NCBI GenBank assembly: GCA_017416245.1
Contig: JAFQCX010000008.1
Location: 62,001 to 126,000 of the forward strand
DNA: 64,000 nt
Direction: 5' to 3'
Source: Oscillospiraceae bacterium
GTDB taxonomy: Bacteria; Bacillota; Clostridia; Oscillospirales; Oscillospiraceae
This document shows, in pieces, positions 17,532 to 28,103 of this stretch. A program made the translations under genes and the position numbers. Within the stretch, counting starts at the first letter, position 1. Each line of letters begins with the position of its first letter. The notes beneath the pieces were generated by a model that saw only the letters and a program-made list of their open reading frames with translations, ran no database searches and was not told where the DNA came from.

Positions 17532-20500
17532 ATGAGCGAACAAGTAACACTACTGAATATGTTCCCGGACTATGAGCCGCCTGAAGCCCTGTTGGGGGCG
17601 CTTTCTCAGGCGGCCATTGCTGCTGCGGATATTGACCCTGCTACCCGCACAGTAACCGTAGCTCTGCACGGGGATAGCTATATGCCCCTCCGGCTGCTGG
17701 AACAGGTTCAAAAAGAGGTTGCCACGCTCTATGGCTTGAATAAACTGGAAATTACCGCGACCTATCCTGCTGAGCAGTTGACCCAAGTGGAATTTGAAGA
17801 AATTATGGCATTGTTTACTGCGCAGGACTCTATGAGCCGCGGCTCTCTTGCCGGCGCAAGATGGGAATGGGAGGGGCATACCCTTCACATTTACCTGAAA
17901 GCCAACGGCAAGGATAAGCTGATGGAGGCGGCGTCTGCGGTTATCCGTCGGCTGCAGGAGCAATTTGCAACGCAAGTTGCCATCGAGATCCACTCCGGCG
18001 AAACTCTGGAGGGGCAGGCTCTGTTTGATGCAATGGAGCAAATGCGGGATACCATTCTGACGGATATGCCCAAGGTAGCCGCGCCTGTTAAGAAGGAACA
18101 GCCGGTTGAAAGCGCTGCCTTCTACGGCAAGGCCTTCAAAGGCGCGCCCATACCTATGCAGGAGCTGAATCTGGATATGGGCAGCGTGATCGTTGAGGGC
18201 AGAGTGTTCAGCGTGGAGCATAAGGAACTGAAAAAGCGAAATGCCTGGGTGATCAACTTTGCGATGACAGATAATTACGGCTCTGTGCAGATCAATCGCT
18301 TTATGGAAAACAGCGAGGCAAAGCCGATTCTGGAGAATGTAAAGGTAGGCTCTGTGTTGAAGGTGCAAGGTCGCCTGCAGATTAACCAGTTCGATAATGA
18401 AATGGTGCTGAAGCCCTTTGCTATGATGCCGGGCAAACTGGAGAAGCGCAAGGATCAGGCTGCCGGTGACAAGCGTGTGGAGCTGCATCTGCATACGGTT
18501 ATGTCCAATATGGACGCACTGACCAATACCGAAGATGCCATTAAACAGGCAGCCGCCTGGGGACATAAGGCCATTGCCATTACCGACCACGGCTGCTGCC
18601 AGTCCTTTACCGATGCTATGCACACTGTTGAATGGAAAAAGCCCAAGGTGGCAGGCACGGATGAGGTAATTAAGATTCTTTACGGCTGTGAGGGCTACTA
18701 TGTCAACGATGTGGACGATCGGATCGTTGTCCACGGCAAGGGTGATATGACCATTGGTGATCCCTACATAGCCTTTGATTTGGAAACCACGGGACTATCC
18801 TCCCGTAACGATAAGATCATTGAGATCGGCGCAGTTTTGATGCAAAACGGGCAGGAGCTGGACCGCTTCCAGACCTTTGTAGACCCGGAGCAGAAGCTGG
18901 CAAAGGAAACCACGGAACTGACGGGAATCACCGACAGTATGCTCCGTGGCGCGCCCAAGCTGGAAGAAGTGTTCCCCAAGTTCCTGGAATTTGTAGGCGA
19001 TAGGGTGCTGGTTGCCCATAATGCGGATTTTGACACAGGCTTTATTCGGGCTGCCTGTGAAAAACTGGGGTATGCATATAACTTTACCTCAGCCGACACA
19101 TTGGTGCTTTCTCAAAATTTAATGCCCCACCTGAACAGATTCAAGCTGGATGTGGTGGCAGATGCCCTGAGCTTGCCGGAGTTTAATCACCACAGAGCCG
19201 CTGACGATGCGGTGACCTGCGGTCTGATTATGGCAAAGCTTATGGAAAAGCTGCAGGATATGGATATCCACACCCTGCAGCAGGTAAATCCTGCAATGGA
19301 AGGCCTGCGGTCGAAAAATCAAATCGGCAACCGCCACGCCCGCCACATTATCCTTTTCGCCAAGAACCAAATGGGCCTGCGAAATCTCTATGAGCTGGTC
19401 AGCCTTTCCAATTTGGAATATTTCAAGCGTCAGCCCCGTATGCCGAAATCGGAGATTCTGCGTCTTCGTGAGGGTCTCATCATCGGCTCTGCCTGTGAGG
19501 CAGGTGAGCTGTTCCAGGCAATGATGGACGGCAAGAGCGATGACGAGCTGAAGCGTATCGCATCCTTCTACGATTTCCTGGAAATTCAGCCCTTGAGCAA
19601 CAACGCCTTTATGCTGGAAAAGGGCATTGTGAAAGAGGAAGAGGAGCTGCGCCGGTTCAACCGTACCATTGTAAAACTTGGCGAAGAGCTGGGAAAACCT
19701 GTGGTTGCCACAGGCGACGTTCACTTCCTGAATCCGGAGGATGAGATTTTCCGTCATATCCTCCTTGCTACCAAGGGCTTTGACGATTGCGACAGACCCA
19801 ACCCCCTGTATCTGCGTACCACCGACGAAATGCTGCGGGAGTTTGCCTACCTAGGGGAGGAAAAGGCCTATGAGGTGGTTGTCACAAATCCCAACCTGAT
19901 CGCAGATATGTGCGACGAGGTGCGTCCTGTACCCCATAACCTGTTTGCGCCCAAGATCGAAAATTCCGTGGAGGATTTGAAGGCGCTGGTCTATGGCAAA
20001 ATGCACCGGCTTTACGGAGAGAATCCGCCTGAACTGATTCGCAAGCGAATTGACACGGAGCTTAACGATATCATCACCTGTCACTATGATGTGATTTATA
20101 TGTCCGCCCAGCGTTTGGTGCAAAACTCCCTGGAGAACGGCTACCTGGTAGGCTCCCGCGGCTCTGTTGGCTCGTCCATCGTGGCATATATGTCGGGCAT
20201 TACGGAGGTTAACTCCTTCCCACCCCACTACCGCTGTCCCAACCCGGAGTGTAAATACACCACCTTCGATGTGCCGGCGGGCTTCGAGTGCGGCGCAGAC
20301 TTGCCGGATGCAGTATGCTCCAAGTGCGGCACACCCTATGCCAAAGAGGGCTTTAACATTCCCTTTGAGACCTTCCTTGGCTTCGGCGGTGATAAGGTGC
20401 CGGATATTGACCTGAACTTCTCCGGTGAATATCAGGCCAATGCCCACGCCTACTGCACGGAAATGTTCGGAAAATCCCACGTTTTCCGGGCAGGCACGGT

Positions 20501-21836
20501 GGGTACTGTAGCGGAAAAGACCGCCTATGGCTACGTAAAGAAATACCTTTCCGAGCGTAATAAGGCGGCAACCTCTGCAGAGGTGAGCCGGCTTGCTAAC
20601 GGCTGTGTAGGCGTACGTCGCACCACAGGCCAGCACCCGGGCGGTCTGGTGGTAATTCCTCAAGAGAACGAAATTTGGGATTTCTGCCCTGTACAGCATC
20701 CGGCGGATGACCCCAATTCCGACCAAATCACCACCCATTTCGAATACCACTCTATGGAGGAAAACCTTCTGAAGCTGGATATGCTGGGTCACGATGACCC
20801 CACCATGATCCGTATGATGGAGGATATGACCGGCGTGGATGCCAAGACAATCCCCTTGGATGATAAGGACACAATGTCCATTTTCACCTCCTCCAGGGTG
20901 CTGGGCTACGAGAATGATAAGATTCTTGGGCCTACCGGCGCGGTAGCTGTGCCGGAGTTCAACACCCGCTTTACCCGCGGCGTTCTGCTGGATACCAAGC
21001 CGGAGAAATTTGACTTTTTGGTGCGTATCTCCGGCTATACCCACGGCACAGACGTGTGGCTGGGCAATGCAAAGGATTTGATCGTATCAGGCACAGCGCG
21101 GGTGGATCAGACCATCGGCTGTCGTGACGATATTATGATCTATCTCATTTCCTGTGGCCTGCCGGAAAAGAGAGCCTTCAAGATTATGGAGGCGGTTCGT
21201 AAGGGCAAGGGTTTGCCTGAGGGGGCAGAGGAGGAAATGATCGCCGCCGGCGTGCCGGACTGGTACATCGGCTCCTGTAAGAAGATCAAGTACCTGTTCC
21301 CCAAGGCTCACGCGGTCGCCTACGTTATGATGGCCTTCCGCATTGCCTGGTTTAAGGTGAATCACCCGCTGGCATTCTACTCTGCGTATTTCTACCGTCG
21401 CAGTCAAAAAGGCGGCTTTGATGCGGTGATGATGACAGAGGGTATGGATACAGTGGTCGCCAACATTAAGGCGATCGAGGCCAACGAGGATGCCACCGCC
21501 AAGGATGAGGATCTGCTCACCACCTTGGAGGTCGCCTATGAATTTTACCTGCGTGGCTTTGAATTTGCGCCTATCAGCCTGTACGATAGCCACGCCACAA
21601 AATTCCTGATTAAAGATGGCAAGCTGGTGCCACCCTTTGTTGCGGTTTCCGGCTTGGGCGAAACAGCGGCATGGGATCTGATGAACGGACGGGAGGGAAA
21701 AACCTTCATTTCCGTGGAGGAGGTTGCGGCCGCCTGTCCCAAGGTGTCCAAGACCCATATTCAAATGCTGAAGGATGCGGGCGCCTTTGGAGATCTGCCC
21801 GACACCAGTCAGGTCAACTTGTTTGACCAGTTTTAG
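17532..21836 (+). CDS. polC: DNA polymerase III alpha subunit, PolC type
   Basis: A 1434-residue Gram-positive replicative polymerase with built-in proofreading, the usual length. Domains in order are an N-terminal region and OB fold (to about residue 310), a PHP domain starting at ELHLHT (317), an inserted DnaQ-like 3'-5' exonuclease with FDLETTG (Asp416/Glu418), the remainder of PHP, a Cys4 zinc-binding segment (CPNPEC ... CSKC, about 900-935), and the palm/fingers with [12 protein letters not shown]. It closes the pyrH-polC run. The following phosphorylase begins 11 bases later. Confidence 0.97.
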   Translation: MSEQVTLLNMFPDYEPPEALLGALSQAAIAAADIDPATRTVTVALHGDSYMPLRLLEQVQKEVATLYGLNKLEITATYPAEQLTQVEFEEIMALFTAQDSMSRGSLAGARWEWEGHTLHIYLKANGKDKLMEAASAVIRRLQEQFATQVAIEIHSGETLEGQALFDAMEQMRDTILTDMPKVAAPVKKEQPVESAAFYGKAFKGAPIPMQELNLDMGSVIVEGRVFSVEHKELKKRNAWVINFAMTDNYGSVQINRFMENSEAKPILENVKVGSVLKVQGRLQINQFDNEMVLKPFAMMPGKLEKRKDQAAGDKRVELHLHTVMSNMDALTNTEDAIKQAAAWGHKAIAITDHGCCQSFTDAMHTVEWKKPKVAGTDEVIKILYGCEGYYVNDVDDRIVVHGKGDMTIGDPYIAFDLETTGLSSRNDKIIEIGAVLMQNGQELDRFQTFVDPEQKLAKETTELTGITDSMLRGAPKLEEVFPKFLEFVGDRVLVAHNADFDTGFIRAACEKLGYAYNFTSADTLVLSQNLMPHLNRFKLDVVADALSLPEFNHHRAADDAVTCGLIMAKLMEKLQDMDIHTLQQVNPAMEGLRSKNQIGNRHARHIILFAKNQMGLRNLYELVSLSNLEYFKRQPRMPKSEILRLREGLIIGSACEAGELFQAMMDGKSDDELKRIASFYDFLEIQPLSNNAFMLEKGIVKEEEELRRFNRTIVKLGEELGKPVVATGDVHFLNPEDEIFRHILLATKGFDDCDRPNPLYLRTTDEMLREFAYLGEEKAYEVVVTNPNLIADMCDEVRPVPHNLFAPKIENSVEDLKALVYGKMHRLYGENPPELIRKRIDTELNDIITCHYDVIYMSAQRLVQNSLENGYLVGSRGSVGSSIVAYMSGITEVNSFPPHYRCPNPECKYTTFDVPAGFECGADLPDAVCSKCGTPYAKEGFNIPFETFLGFGGDKVPDIDLNFSGEYQANAHAYCTEMFGKSHVFRAGTVGTVAEKTAYGYVKKYLSERNKAATSAEVSRLANGCVGVRRTTGQHPGGLVVIPQENEIWDFCPVQHPADDPNSDQITTHFEYHSMEENLLKLDMLGHDDPTMIRMMEDMTGVDAKTIPLDDKDTMSIFTSSRVLGYENDKILGPTGAVAVPEFNTRFTRGVLLDTKPEKFDFLVRISGYTHGTDVWLGNAKDLIVSGTARVDQTIGCRDDIMIYLISCGLPEKRAFKIMEAVRKGKGLPEGAEEEMIAAGVPDWYIGSCKKIKYLFPKAHAVAYVMMAFRIAWFKVNHPLAFYSAYFYRRSQKGGFDAVMMTEGMDTVVANIKAIEANEDATAKDEDLLTTLEVAYEFYLRGFEFAPISLYDSHATKFLIKDGKLVPPFVAVSGLGETAAWDLMNGREGKTFISVEEVAAACPKVSKTHIQMLKDAGAFGDLPDTSQVNLFDQF

Positions 21837-21847
21837 GAGGTGCTTTT

Positions 21848-22612
21848 ATGCAAGATATTGGAATGCAGTTTCATATTCGCTGCAAAGAGGGGGATGTGGG
21901 CAGATACTGCTTTTTGCCCGGTGACCCCGGTCGCTGCGAGGCCATAGCCTCCCACTTTGATAACCCGGTGCATATCGGTATGAACCGGGAGTATAACATC
22001 TACACAGGCACGCTGCTGGGCGAGAAAGTGTCCGTCTGTTCTACAGGCATTGGAGGACCTTCTGCTGCCATTGCTATGGAAGAGCTGGCGGCAATTGGAA
22101 CGGATACCTTTATCCGTATCGGCACCTGCGGCGGCATTGATATGGATGTACTGCCGGGAAATGTGGTGGTTGCAAACGGCGCGATCCGCTTTGAGCATAC
22201 CTCCCTGGAGTATGCCCCTGCAGAGTTTCCGGCAGTGCCCAATTTTGATATTACCGCTGCCCTGAAAGCATCCAGTGAGGATTTGGGTTACCGCACCCAT
22301 GTGGGTGTGGTGCAATGCAAGGATTCCTTCTACGGCCAGCACGCGCCGGAGAGAAGCCCTGTTTCCTATGAGCTGCTGCAAAAGTGGGAAAGCTGGAAAC
22401 GGCTGGGCGTAAAAGCCAGCGAAATGGAATCGGCGACCCTGTTTGTGGTAGCTGCTGCGCTGGGTGTTCGTTGCGGCAGTTGTTTCCACGCGGTGTGGAA
22501 CCAGGAGCGGGAAAAGGCAGGCCTTGTTATGCCGATGACAGAGGATACCACAGGTGCGATCCGTGTTGGTATCGAAGCAATGAAGCGTATCATTGCAGCA
22601 GATAAGAAATAG
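21848..22612 (+). CDS. udp: Nucleoside phosphorylase, uridine phosphorylase type
   Basis: A 254-residue PNP/UDP family enzyme that splits nucleosides with phosphate into base and ribose 1-phosphate. The phosphate-binding [26 protein letters not shown] (quoted as [14 protein letters not shown]) and RIGTCGGI are conserved. [16 protein letters not shown] near residue 193 is the nucleoside-binding region. The motif set is closest to uridine phosphorylase; purine specificity is not excluded. GGAGGTGCTTTT precedes the ATG, directly after polC, and a terminator ends the operon here. Confidence 0.85.
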   Translation: MQDIGMQFHIRCKEGDVGRYCFLPGDPGRCEAIASHFDNPVHIGMNREYNIYTGTLLGEKVSVCSTGIGGPSAAIAMEELAAIGTDTFIRIGTCGGIDMDVLPGNVVVANGAIRFEHTSLEYAPAEFPAVPNFDITAALKASSEDLGYRTHVGVVQCKDSFYGQHAPERSPVSYELLQKWESWKRLGVKASEMESATLFVVAAALGVRCGSCFHAVWNQEREKAGLVMPMTEDTTGAIRVGIEAMKRIIAADKK

Positions 22613-22613
22613 T

Positions 22614-22640
22614 AAAAACGGCAGAAATTCTGCCGTTTTT
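22614..22640 (+). terminator. Rho-independent terminator of the pyrH-udp operon
   Basis: Hairpin AAAAACGGCAG/CTGCCGTTTTT with a 5-base loop, with the right arm acting as the T run. Confidence 0.88.
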
Positions 22641-22651
22641 ACCACGAGTGG

Positions 22652-22680
22652 TTGAAAATCAGTCTGATAAATGATATAAT
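22652..22680 (+). promoter_or_regulatory. Promoter of the FAD dehydrogenase gene
   Basis: TTGAAA (22652-22657), 17-bp spacer, TATAAT (22675-22680), 27 bases before the start codon. Confidence 0.8.
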
Positions 22681-22707
22681 ACGGAATATTTCTACTGGAG
22701 GATAGAT

Positions 22708-24075
22708 ATGAAGTATGATGTGTTGATAATTGGCGCAGGTCCCGGTGGTATCTTTTCCGCCTATGAGCTGACCAAGGAGAATTCCAAGCTGAAGGTTGCG
22801 GTGTTTGATGCCGGCAATGAGCTGAATAAGCGCCATTGTCCCATCGACGGGGACAAGATCAAAGCCTGCATCGGCTGCAAAAGCTGCTCCATTATGAACG
22901 GTTTTGGCGGCGCAGGCGCATTTTCCGACGGCAAGTATAATATCACCAACGACTTTGGCGGTACGCTCTATGAATACATCGGCAAGAAGCAGGCGCTGGA
23001 GCTGATGCATTACGTGGATGATATCAATATGCGCTATGGCGGAGAGGGCACAAAGCTCTACTCCACCGCAGGCTCTAAGTTTAAAAAGCTGTGTATCCAA
23101 AACGGTCTGCATCTGCTGGATGCCTCTGTTCGTCATTTGGGAACAGATAAGAACTATGTGGTGCTGAATAACCTCTATAATGAACTGAAGGAGAAGGTAG
23201 ACTTTTACTTCAACACACCTGTGGAGTCCATTGTGGCCTGTGATGGTGGTTACGAGGTCCGCTGCGCCACCGGTACATATACCTGCGATAAGTGCATTAT
23301 TTCCGTAGGCCGCAGCGGCAGCAAGTGGATGGAAACGGTCTGTAAGGACTTAAATATCGAAACAAAATCCAACCGTGTTGACCTGGGCGTCCGTGTGGAA
23401 CTGCCTGCAGAGGTGTTCTCCCATCTGACCGATGAGCTTTACGAAAGCAAGATCCTCTACCGCACCCAAAAGTATGGCGACCTGGTACGTACCTTCTGTA
23501 TGAATCCCAAGGGCGCAGTGGTCAACGAGAACACCAACGGCATCGTTACTGTTAACGGCCATAGCTACGAAGACCCCGCCAAGCAGACGGAAAACACCAA
23601 CTTTGCCCTGCTGGTATCCAAGCATTTCTCCGAGCCGTTCAAGGATAGTAACGGCTACGGTGAGTCCATTGCCCGGCTCAGCAATATGTTGGGCGGCGGT
23701 GTGATCGTGCAGCGCTTTGGCGACCTGATCCGCGGCCGTCGTTCCACAGAGCACCGTATGGGCGATTGCTTTATGACTCCCACCTTAAACGCGACCGCAG
23801 GCGATTTGAGCCTGGTGTTGCCGAAGCGAATTCTGGACGGCATCATCGAAATGATCTATGCCCTGGATAAGATCGCCCCCGGCACAGCCAACGATGATAC
23901 CCTGCTCTACGGCGTGGAAGTAAAGTTCTACAATATGGAAGTAGCAGTTGACGAGCATTTGGAAAGCTGCCATAAGGGCCTTTATATTATTGGCGACGGC
24001 AGCGGCATTACCCACAGCCTGTCCCACGCATCTGCCAGCGGCGTCCACGTGGCAAGAGATATTCTGTCTAAATAA
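22708..24075 (+). CDS. FAD-dependent dehydrogenase, COG2509 type
   Basis: A 455-residue flavoprotein. The N-terminal dinucleotide-binding motif is VLIIGAGPGGIFSAYEL (residues 4-20). A Cys-rich segment CIGCKSCSIMNGFGGAGAFSDGKYN (CIGCKSC at about 51-57, followed by the conserved GGAGAFSDGK) is typical of the COG2509 uncharacterised dehydrogenases. A second FAD-binding GDGSGITHSLSHASASG closes the fold. Physiological substrate unknown; the members are often thought to act on cofactors or hydrophobic substrates, but this is not established. It is a single-gene unit with promoter and terminator. Confidence 0.85.
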   Translation: MKYDVLIIGAGPGGIFSAYELTKENSKLKVAVFDAGNELNKRHCPIDGDKIKACIGCKSCSIMNGFGGAGAFSDGKYNITNDFGGTLYEYIGKKQALELMHYVDDINMRYGGEGTKLYSTAGSKFKKLCIQNGLHLLDASVRHLGTDKNYVVLNNLYNELKEKVDFYFNTPVESIVACDGGYEVRCATGTYTCDKCIISVGRSGSKWMETVCKDLNIETKSNRVDLGVRVELPAEVFSHLTDELYESKILYRTQKYGDLVRTFCMNPKGAVVNENTNGIVTVNGHSYEDPAKQTENTNFALLVSKHFSEPFKDSNGYGESIARLSNMLGGGVIVQRFGDLIRGRRSTEHRMGDCFMTPTLNATAGDLSLVLPKRILDGIIEMIYALDKIAPGTANDDTLLYGVEVKFYNMEVAVDEHLESCHKGLYIIGDGSGITHSLSHASASGVHVARDILSK

Positions 24076-24076
24076 C

Positions 24077-24108
24077 AAAACACGGAGGCAGTTGCCTCCG
24101 TGTTTTTA
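24077..24108 (+). terminator. Rho-independent terminator
   Basis: Hairpin AACACGGAGGCA/TGCCTCCGTGTT with a 2-base loop followed by TTTAA. Confidence 0.9.
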
Positions 24109-24144
24109 ACTGTTTCAATTACAAAAAATTTACAGAGCGAATCT

Positions 24145-24173
24145 TTGCTTTTTTTACTATACTGTGTTATAAT
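24145..24173 (+). promoter_or_regulatory. pepF promoter
   Basis: TTGCTT (24145-24150), 17-bp spacer, TATAAT (24168-24173), 29 bases before the start. Confidence 0.8.
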
Positions 24174-24202
24174 AAATGGAAAACATTTTAGGAGGCAGTT
24201 AT

Positions 24203-25999
24203 ATGTCTGAAATTCGCAATCGATCTGACATTCCCGTAGCTGATAAATGGGCAACGGAGGATATGTATATAAACGACCAGGCCTGGGAGGATGAGCTTGC
24301 TACCCTTGAGCAAGATAAAGATATGCTGGCAGGCTTTGCCGGTAAGCTTTCCGAAAGCGGAAAGACTCTCTACGATTACCTGTACCGTATGGAGATGACC
24401 GACGCAAAAGCGTCCTTGCTTGCCAATTACTGTATGCGCAAGAGCGACGAGGACACCCGCGATGCCACCTATCAGGCGATGACAGGTAAGTTTATGAGCG
24501 TGATCGTGGCGTTGGGGGCGGCTCTTAGCTTTGAAACGCCGGAAATTATGGCAATTTCCGATGAAACGCTGGACAGCTTCTATGCGTCCTGCCCGGAACT
24601 GGAGCGTTACCGCCGTTACCTTACCAATCTGCGCCGGAAGAAGGCCCACGTGCTTTCTCCTGCGGAGGAGAAGCTCTTGGCTGCGGCAGGAGAGCTGTCC
24701 CAGGCGCCGGATACCATCTACGGTATGTTTGCCGATGCGGATATCAAGTTTGACGATGCCCTGGATGCAGAGGGCAATGCCCACACAGTGAATCAAGGCA
24801 CCTTTGTGCCCATTCAGAACGGCACTGACCGCGTTCTGCGGAAGAACGCCTATGAGAGCCTGTACCGTGGCTTTGGCAACTTCAAGAACACCGCAGCAGC
24901 CCTGCTGAACGCGCAGAATAAGCAGCTGAAGTTCTTTGCCGAGGCGCGGCGCTATGAAAACGCCTTCGAGGCATCCCTCAACAACACCAATGTGCCCACC
25001 TCTGTGTATCTGAACCTGATTGAATCCGTCCATAAGAATATGGACAAAATGCACCGTTATGTCCGCCTGCGGAAGAAAATGCTGGGGCTGGACGAGCTGC
25101 ATTTTTACGATGTTTACACCCCTTTGGTAGCAGATGTGGATAAGAAAATTCCCTATGAAGAGGCAAAGCAGACGGTATATGAATCCCTTGCGCCCTTGGG
25201 GGAAACCTATCGTAGCATTCTGAAAGAGGGTTTTGAAAACCGCTGGATCGACGTTTACCAAAACGAGGGCAAGCGCAGCGGCGCTTACTCCGCAGGCGCG
25301 TCGGTGCACCCCTATGTGCTGCTAAACTATTCCGGCACTCTGGACAGCCAGTTCACCTTGGCTCACGAGATGGGTCATGCGCTCCATTCCTACCTGTCCA
25401 ACAAGCACCAAAATCCCATCGATGCCCATTATGTGATCTTTGTGGCAGAGGTAGCCTCTACTTGTAACGAGGCGCTTCTTATGGAGTACTTGCTGGGTAA
25501 GACCACCGATAAAAAAGAGCGTATTTACCTGATCAACCACTTCCTGGAGCAGTTCAAGGGCACGCTGTACCGCCAGACCATGTTTGCCGAGTTTGAGCTG
25601 AACATCGGAAAAATGGTAGCCCAGGGTCAGACTCTCACCGCAGATGTACTGTGCGCAGAGTACCGCCGTTTGAATGAACAGTACTTTGGTCCTGATATGG
25701 TTGTGGATGACCAAATCGCCTTGGAATGGGCAAGAATTCCCCACTTCTACTACAATTACTACGTGTTCCAGTATGCCACCGGCTATTCTGCAGCCATTGC
25801 GCTGTCCCGCCGCATTCTCAAAGAGGGCGAGCCGGCAGTAAAGGATTATCTGAACTTCCTGTCCGGCGGCTGCTCCAAGAGTCCCATCGATTTGCTGAAG
25901 GGCGCCGGCGTGGATATGACAAGCCCTGCGCCTGTGGAAGCAGCCCTTTCTCTGTTTGGCGAACTGCTGGACGAGATGGAAACCCTGATCGGAGAATAA
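24203..25999 (+). CDS. pepF: Oligoendopeptidase F
   Basis: A 598-residue M3B metallopeptidase that cuts peptides of roughly 7-17 residues in the cytoplasm. The zinc site HEMGH is at residues 388-392, followed by the third ligand region FVAEVASTCNEALL (Glu). The N-terminal helical M3 domain is complete. ATG 24203 is chosen because TTTAGGAGGCAG lies six bases upstream; an in-frame codon nine residues earlier has no ribosome site. The stop is one base from the next ATG (TAATATG), so a small gene is coupled to it. Confidence 0.95.
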   Translation: MSEIRNRSDIPVADKWATEDMYINDQAWEDELATLEQDKDMLAGFAGKLSESGKTLYDYLYRMEMTDAKASLLANYCMRKSDEDTRDATYQAMTGKFMSVIVALGAALSFETPEIMAISDETLDSFYASCPELERYRRYLTNLRRKKAHVLSPAEEKLLAAAGELSQAPDTIYGMFADADIKFDDALDAEGNAHTVNQGTFVPIQNGTDRVLRKNAYESLYRGFGNFKNTAAALLNAQNKQLKFFAEARRYENAFEASLNNTNVPTSVYLNLIESVHKNMDKMHRYVRLRKKMLGLDELHFYDVYTPLVADVDKKIPYEEAKQTVYESLAPLGETYRSILKEGFENRWIDVYQNEGKRSGAYSAGASVHPYVLLNYSGTLDSQFTLAHEMGHALHSYLSNKHQNPIDAHYVIFVAEVASTCNEALLMEYLLGKTTDKKERIYLINHFLEQFKGTLYRQTMFAEFELNIGKMVAQGQTLTADVLCAEYRRLNEQYFGPDMVVDDQIALEWARIPHFYYNYYVFQYATGYSAAIALSRRILKEGEPAVKDYLNFLSGGCSKSPIDLLKGAGVDMTSPAPVEAALSLFGELLDEMETLIGE

Positions 26000-26000
26000 T

Positions 26001-26273
26001 ATGGCAGATATATTTCTTCCTACCCTGCACACCTTCGCTATGAATAACCTCTTCACCGGCTCCTGCGGCAACCTGCGGTTTCGAATCGTGCCCAAGGTAG
26101 AAATGCTCACACCCAAAGAGGTGGATATGGAGAGAAGCACCATCTATGCCCAGTACTGGTACGGACCGCTGTGCTACGAAAAAAGCCAAATGGAAGGGGA
26201 GAAGACCTTCCCTATGAGCGAAGAGGGACGTTTGGCGCTGAAGGCGTGGCTGGAGAGCTGCGTAACTGCGTAA
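26001..26273 (+). CDS. Small conserved-looking protein coupled to pepF
   Basis: A 90-residue protein that I do not recognise. It has no signal peptide or membrane segment. It is acidic to neutral, with a central KVEMLTPKEVDMERSTIYAQYWYGPLC and a C-terminal helix. Start ATG 26001 is one base after the pepF stop, and the pepF-end Shine-Dalgarno (GGAGAATA) would serve it. Tight coupling suggests a role with or alongside PepF. The base composition matches the neighbours, so it looks like a real gene rather than an overlap artefact. Confidence 0.65.
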   Translation: MADIFLPTLHTFAMNNLFTGSCGNLRFRIVPKVEMLTPKEVDMERSTIYAQYWYGPLCYEKSQMEGEKTFPMSEEGRLALKAWLESCVTA

Positions 26274-26309
26274 TTCAATCCAAAAGAAACAGAAATGGAA
26301 TGAAACACA

Positions 26310-27806
26310 ATGGAAAAAAAGAGAATTCTAACCATTATCCAAATAGTGGCGCTGGCTTTGCAATTTGTTGCGGAAGCGGCAATTTGCGTGATCGTCCTGC
26401 AGCTGAACATACTGCCGGCTAAGTATCTGGCGATCCTCCTTGGGGCAATGGTACTGCTGCTTGCAGGCAGCGCCTTGTTTGCATTTATAAAAGTAAAATC
26501 GAACATCTCCCTGTGGAGAAGAGTCGTTTCCGGCATTTTGGCGCTGCTGATTGCCATTGGCTGCGCTGCGGTGTTCAAAATAGCGCTGGATGCCTATAAT
26601 TTACTGGACGATGCAACCGGAGAGGTTTCCAATTCGCGGGATATCTATGTTTTGGTCCGCAAAGAGGATCCTGCCCAAAGCCTGAAGGATACAAAGCAGT
26701 ATCAATTTGGCGCTTTGCAGGATTACGATACAGAGTTCACAAAGCAAATGATTGCCGCAATCGAAAAGGAAACGGAGCAAACCATTGCGCTGACCTATTT
26801 TGGGCAATCCGAAGATTTGGCGAATGCCATCAAAGAGCGTACAGTAGATGCCATAATCGCAAATGGCGTGACCTTGTCCCTGCTGACTGAGCAGGAGACC
26901 TATGCAAATTTCTTGGATCAGGTGCGGATTTTGCATACCCTCACCTATGCAGAAGAGAACAGCGATGACGCTAATGGAGCGTTTAAAATTACCAAAAAAC
27001 CCTTTGCGCTATATATCAGCGGCTCCGACACGCGAGGCAAAAAACTGAACGTAAGCCGCAGTGATGTGAATATTCTTGCGGTTATAAACCCTGTAACAAA
27101 GCAGGTTCTTCTTGTAAATACACCCAGAGATACCCTGGTTCCCAATTCCTCCGGCGATGGCGCGCTGGATAAGCTGACCCATTGCGGTAATTACGGAATT
27201 GACTGTTCTATGGATGCCTTGGAAAGCTTGTATAATGTGGATATCCGTTATTACGGAAAAATCAATTTCTATGGTTTTGAGGCATTTATTGATGCCATTG
27301 ACGGTATTACGGTTCATTCCGATCAAGCCTTTACCACAAACGATGGCATCTATATTCAAAAGGGCGAAAACAAGCTCAACGGTGAAGAGGCGCTGTCGTT
27401 CTCGAGAGATCGTAAGCACGTCAGTGGCGGTGATCATACACGGGGCAAAAACCAAATGCGCGTGATTAAGGCCGTTATTGAAAAGGTCTCCTCCAGCACG
27501 ACACTGATATCCAAATATGCAGATATTCTGGATAGCTTGGAGGGTATGCTTGCCACCAATTTGGCCCTTGAGGATATCAGCAGCCTTGTGAAAATGCAGC
27601 TTGGAGATATGGCAAGCTGGAATGTGCAAAGCTACGCGATCACCGGCAAGGGTGATATGCAGCTGACCTATTCCGATCCCGGAAAGAAGCTGTCTGTTAT
27701 GTGGCCCAATGAGGACTCCGTTGCCTACGCCAATACGCTGATCGCAAAAGTTATGGACGGTGGGACACTCACCGAAGCAGATATGACAATGCCGGAAAAG
27801 GACTAA
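26310..27806 (+). CDS. LytR-CpsA-Psr (LCP) family cell-wall glycopolymer ligase
   Basis: A 498-residue membrane protein. Three hydrophobic segments lie in the first 100 residues (about 7-30, 36-58, 72-92). An extracellular domain of about 150 residues (110-220) follows, then the LCP domain with VNTPRDTLV, the acidic and aromatic segments NFYGFEAFIDAIDG, and the conserved SRDRKHVSGGDHTRGKNQ region (Arg and Asp residues bind the lipid diphosphate). LCP proteins transfer teichoic acids or other glycans onto peptidoglycan. The middle domain resembles the extra domain in other clostridial LCP proteins. It starts 37 bases after the previous gene, with only a weak ribosome site. Confidence 0.88.
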   Translation: MEKKRILTIIQIVALALQFVAEAAICVIVLQLNILPAKYLAILLGAMVLLLAGSALFAFIKVKSNISLWRRVVSGILALLIAIGCAAVFKIALDAYNLLDDATGEVSNSRDIYVLVRKEDPAQSLKDTKQYQFGALQDYDTEFTKQMIAAIEKETEQTIALTYFGQSEDLANAIKERTVDAIIANGVTLSLLTEQETYANFLDQVRILHTLTYAEENSDDANGAFKITKKPFALYISGSDTRGKKLNVSRSDVNILAVINPVTKQVLLVNTPRDTLVPNSSGDGALDKLTHCGNYGIDCSMDALESLYNVDIRYYGKINFYGFEAFIDAIDGITVHSDQAFTTNDGIYIQKGENKLNGEEALSFSRDRKHVSGGDHTRGKNQMRVIKAVIEKVSSSTTLISKYADILDSLEGMLATNLALEDISSLVKMQLGDMASWNVQSYAITGKGDMQLTYSDPGKKLSVMWPNEDSVAYANTLIAKVMDGGTLTEADMTMPEKD

Positions 27807-27826
27807 ACAGAAAACGCACAGAAATG

Positions 27827-27854
27827 TTGACTTTTCTGTCATTTGTGATACAAT
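27827..27854 (+). promoter_or_regulatory. alaS promoter
   Basis: TTGACT (27827-27832), 16-bp spacer, TACAAT (27849-27854), immediately upstream of the T-box leader. Confidence 0.8.
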
Positions 27855-27861
27855 AATCGAG

Positions 27862-28078
27862 ATATGTAAATGCAGTGCGGAAGCTCAGATGCAGATATCC
27901 ACCATAGCGAGAGGGGGAGGGTGAAAGCCCCTTGTGCAGGTCTGTATCCAGCCACTTCCAAGCAGCCCGGGAGGACCGGGACGGGTGTTCCCGTTACAGA
28001 ACGTCTAAGATGCTTCCTTGCGAAGCGAATTAGGGTGGTACCGCGACTAACCTCGCCCCTATACTTGGGGCGGGGTTT
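27862..28078 (+). ncRNA. T-box riboswitch, alanine (GCC specifier)
   Basis: The leader of alaS carries the conserved T-box AGGGTGGTACCGCG at 28032-28045. Stem I can be drawn from the bases: GGAAG (27879-27883) pairs with CTTCC (27955-27959), and GATGCAGA (27888-27895) pairs with TCTGTATC (27941-27948, one G-U). The internal loop between them holds CAGCCA, with GCC (27951-27953), an alanine codon, as specifier. A terminator hairpin of C/G-rich arms (about 28051-28076) follows. Uncharged tRNA-Ala would favour antitermination and synthesis of AlaRS. Confidence 0.93.
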
Positions 28079-28103
28079 ACTATTTTTATGGAGGATTTTT
28101 ACT

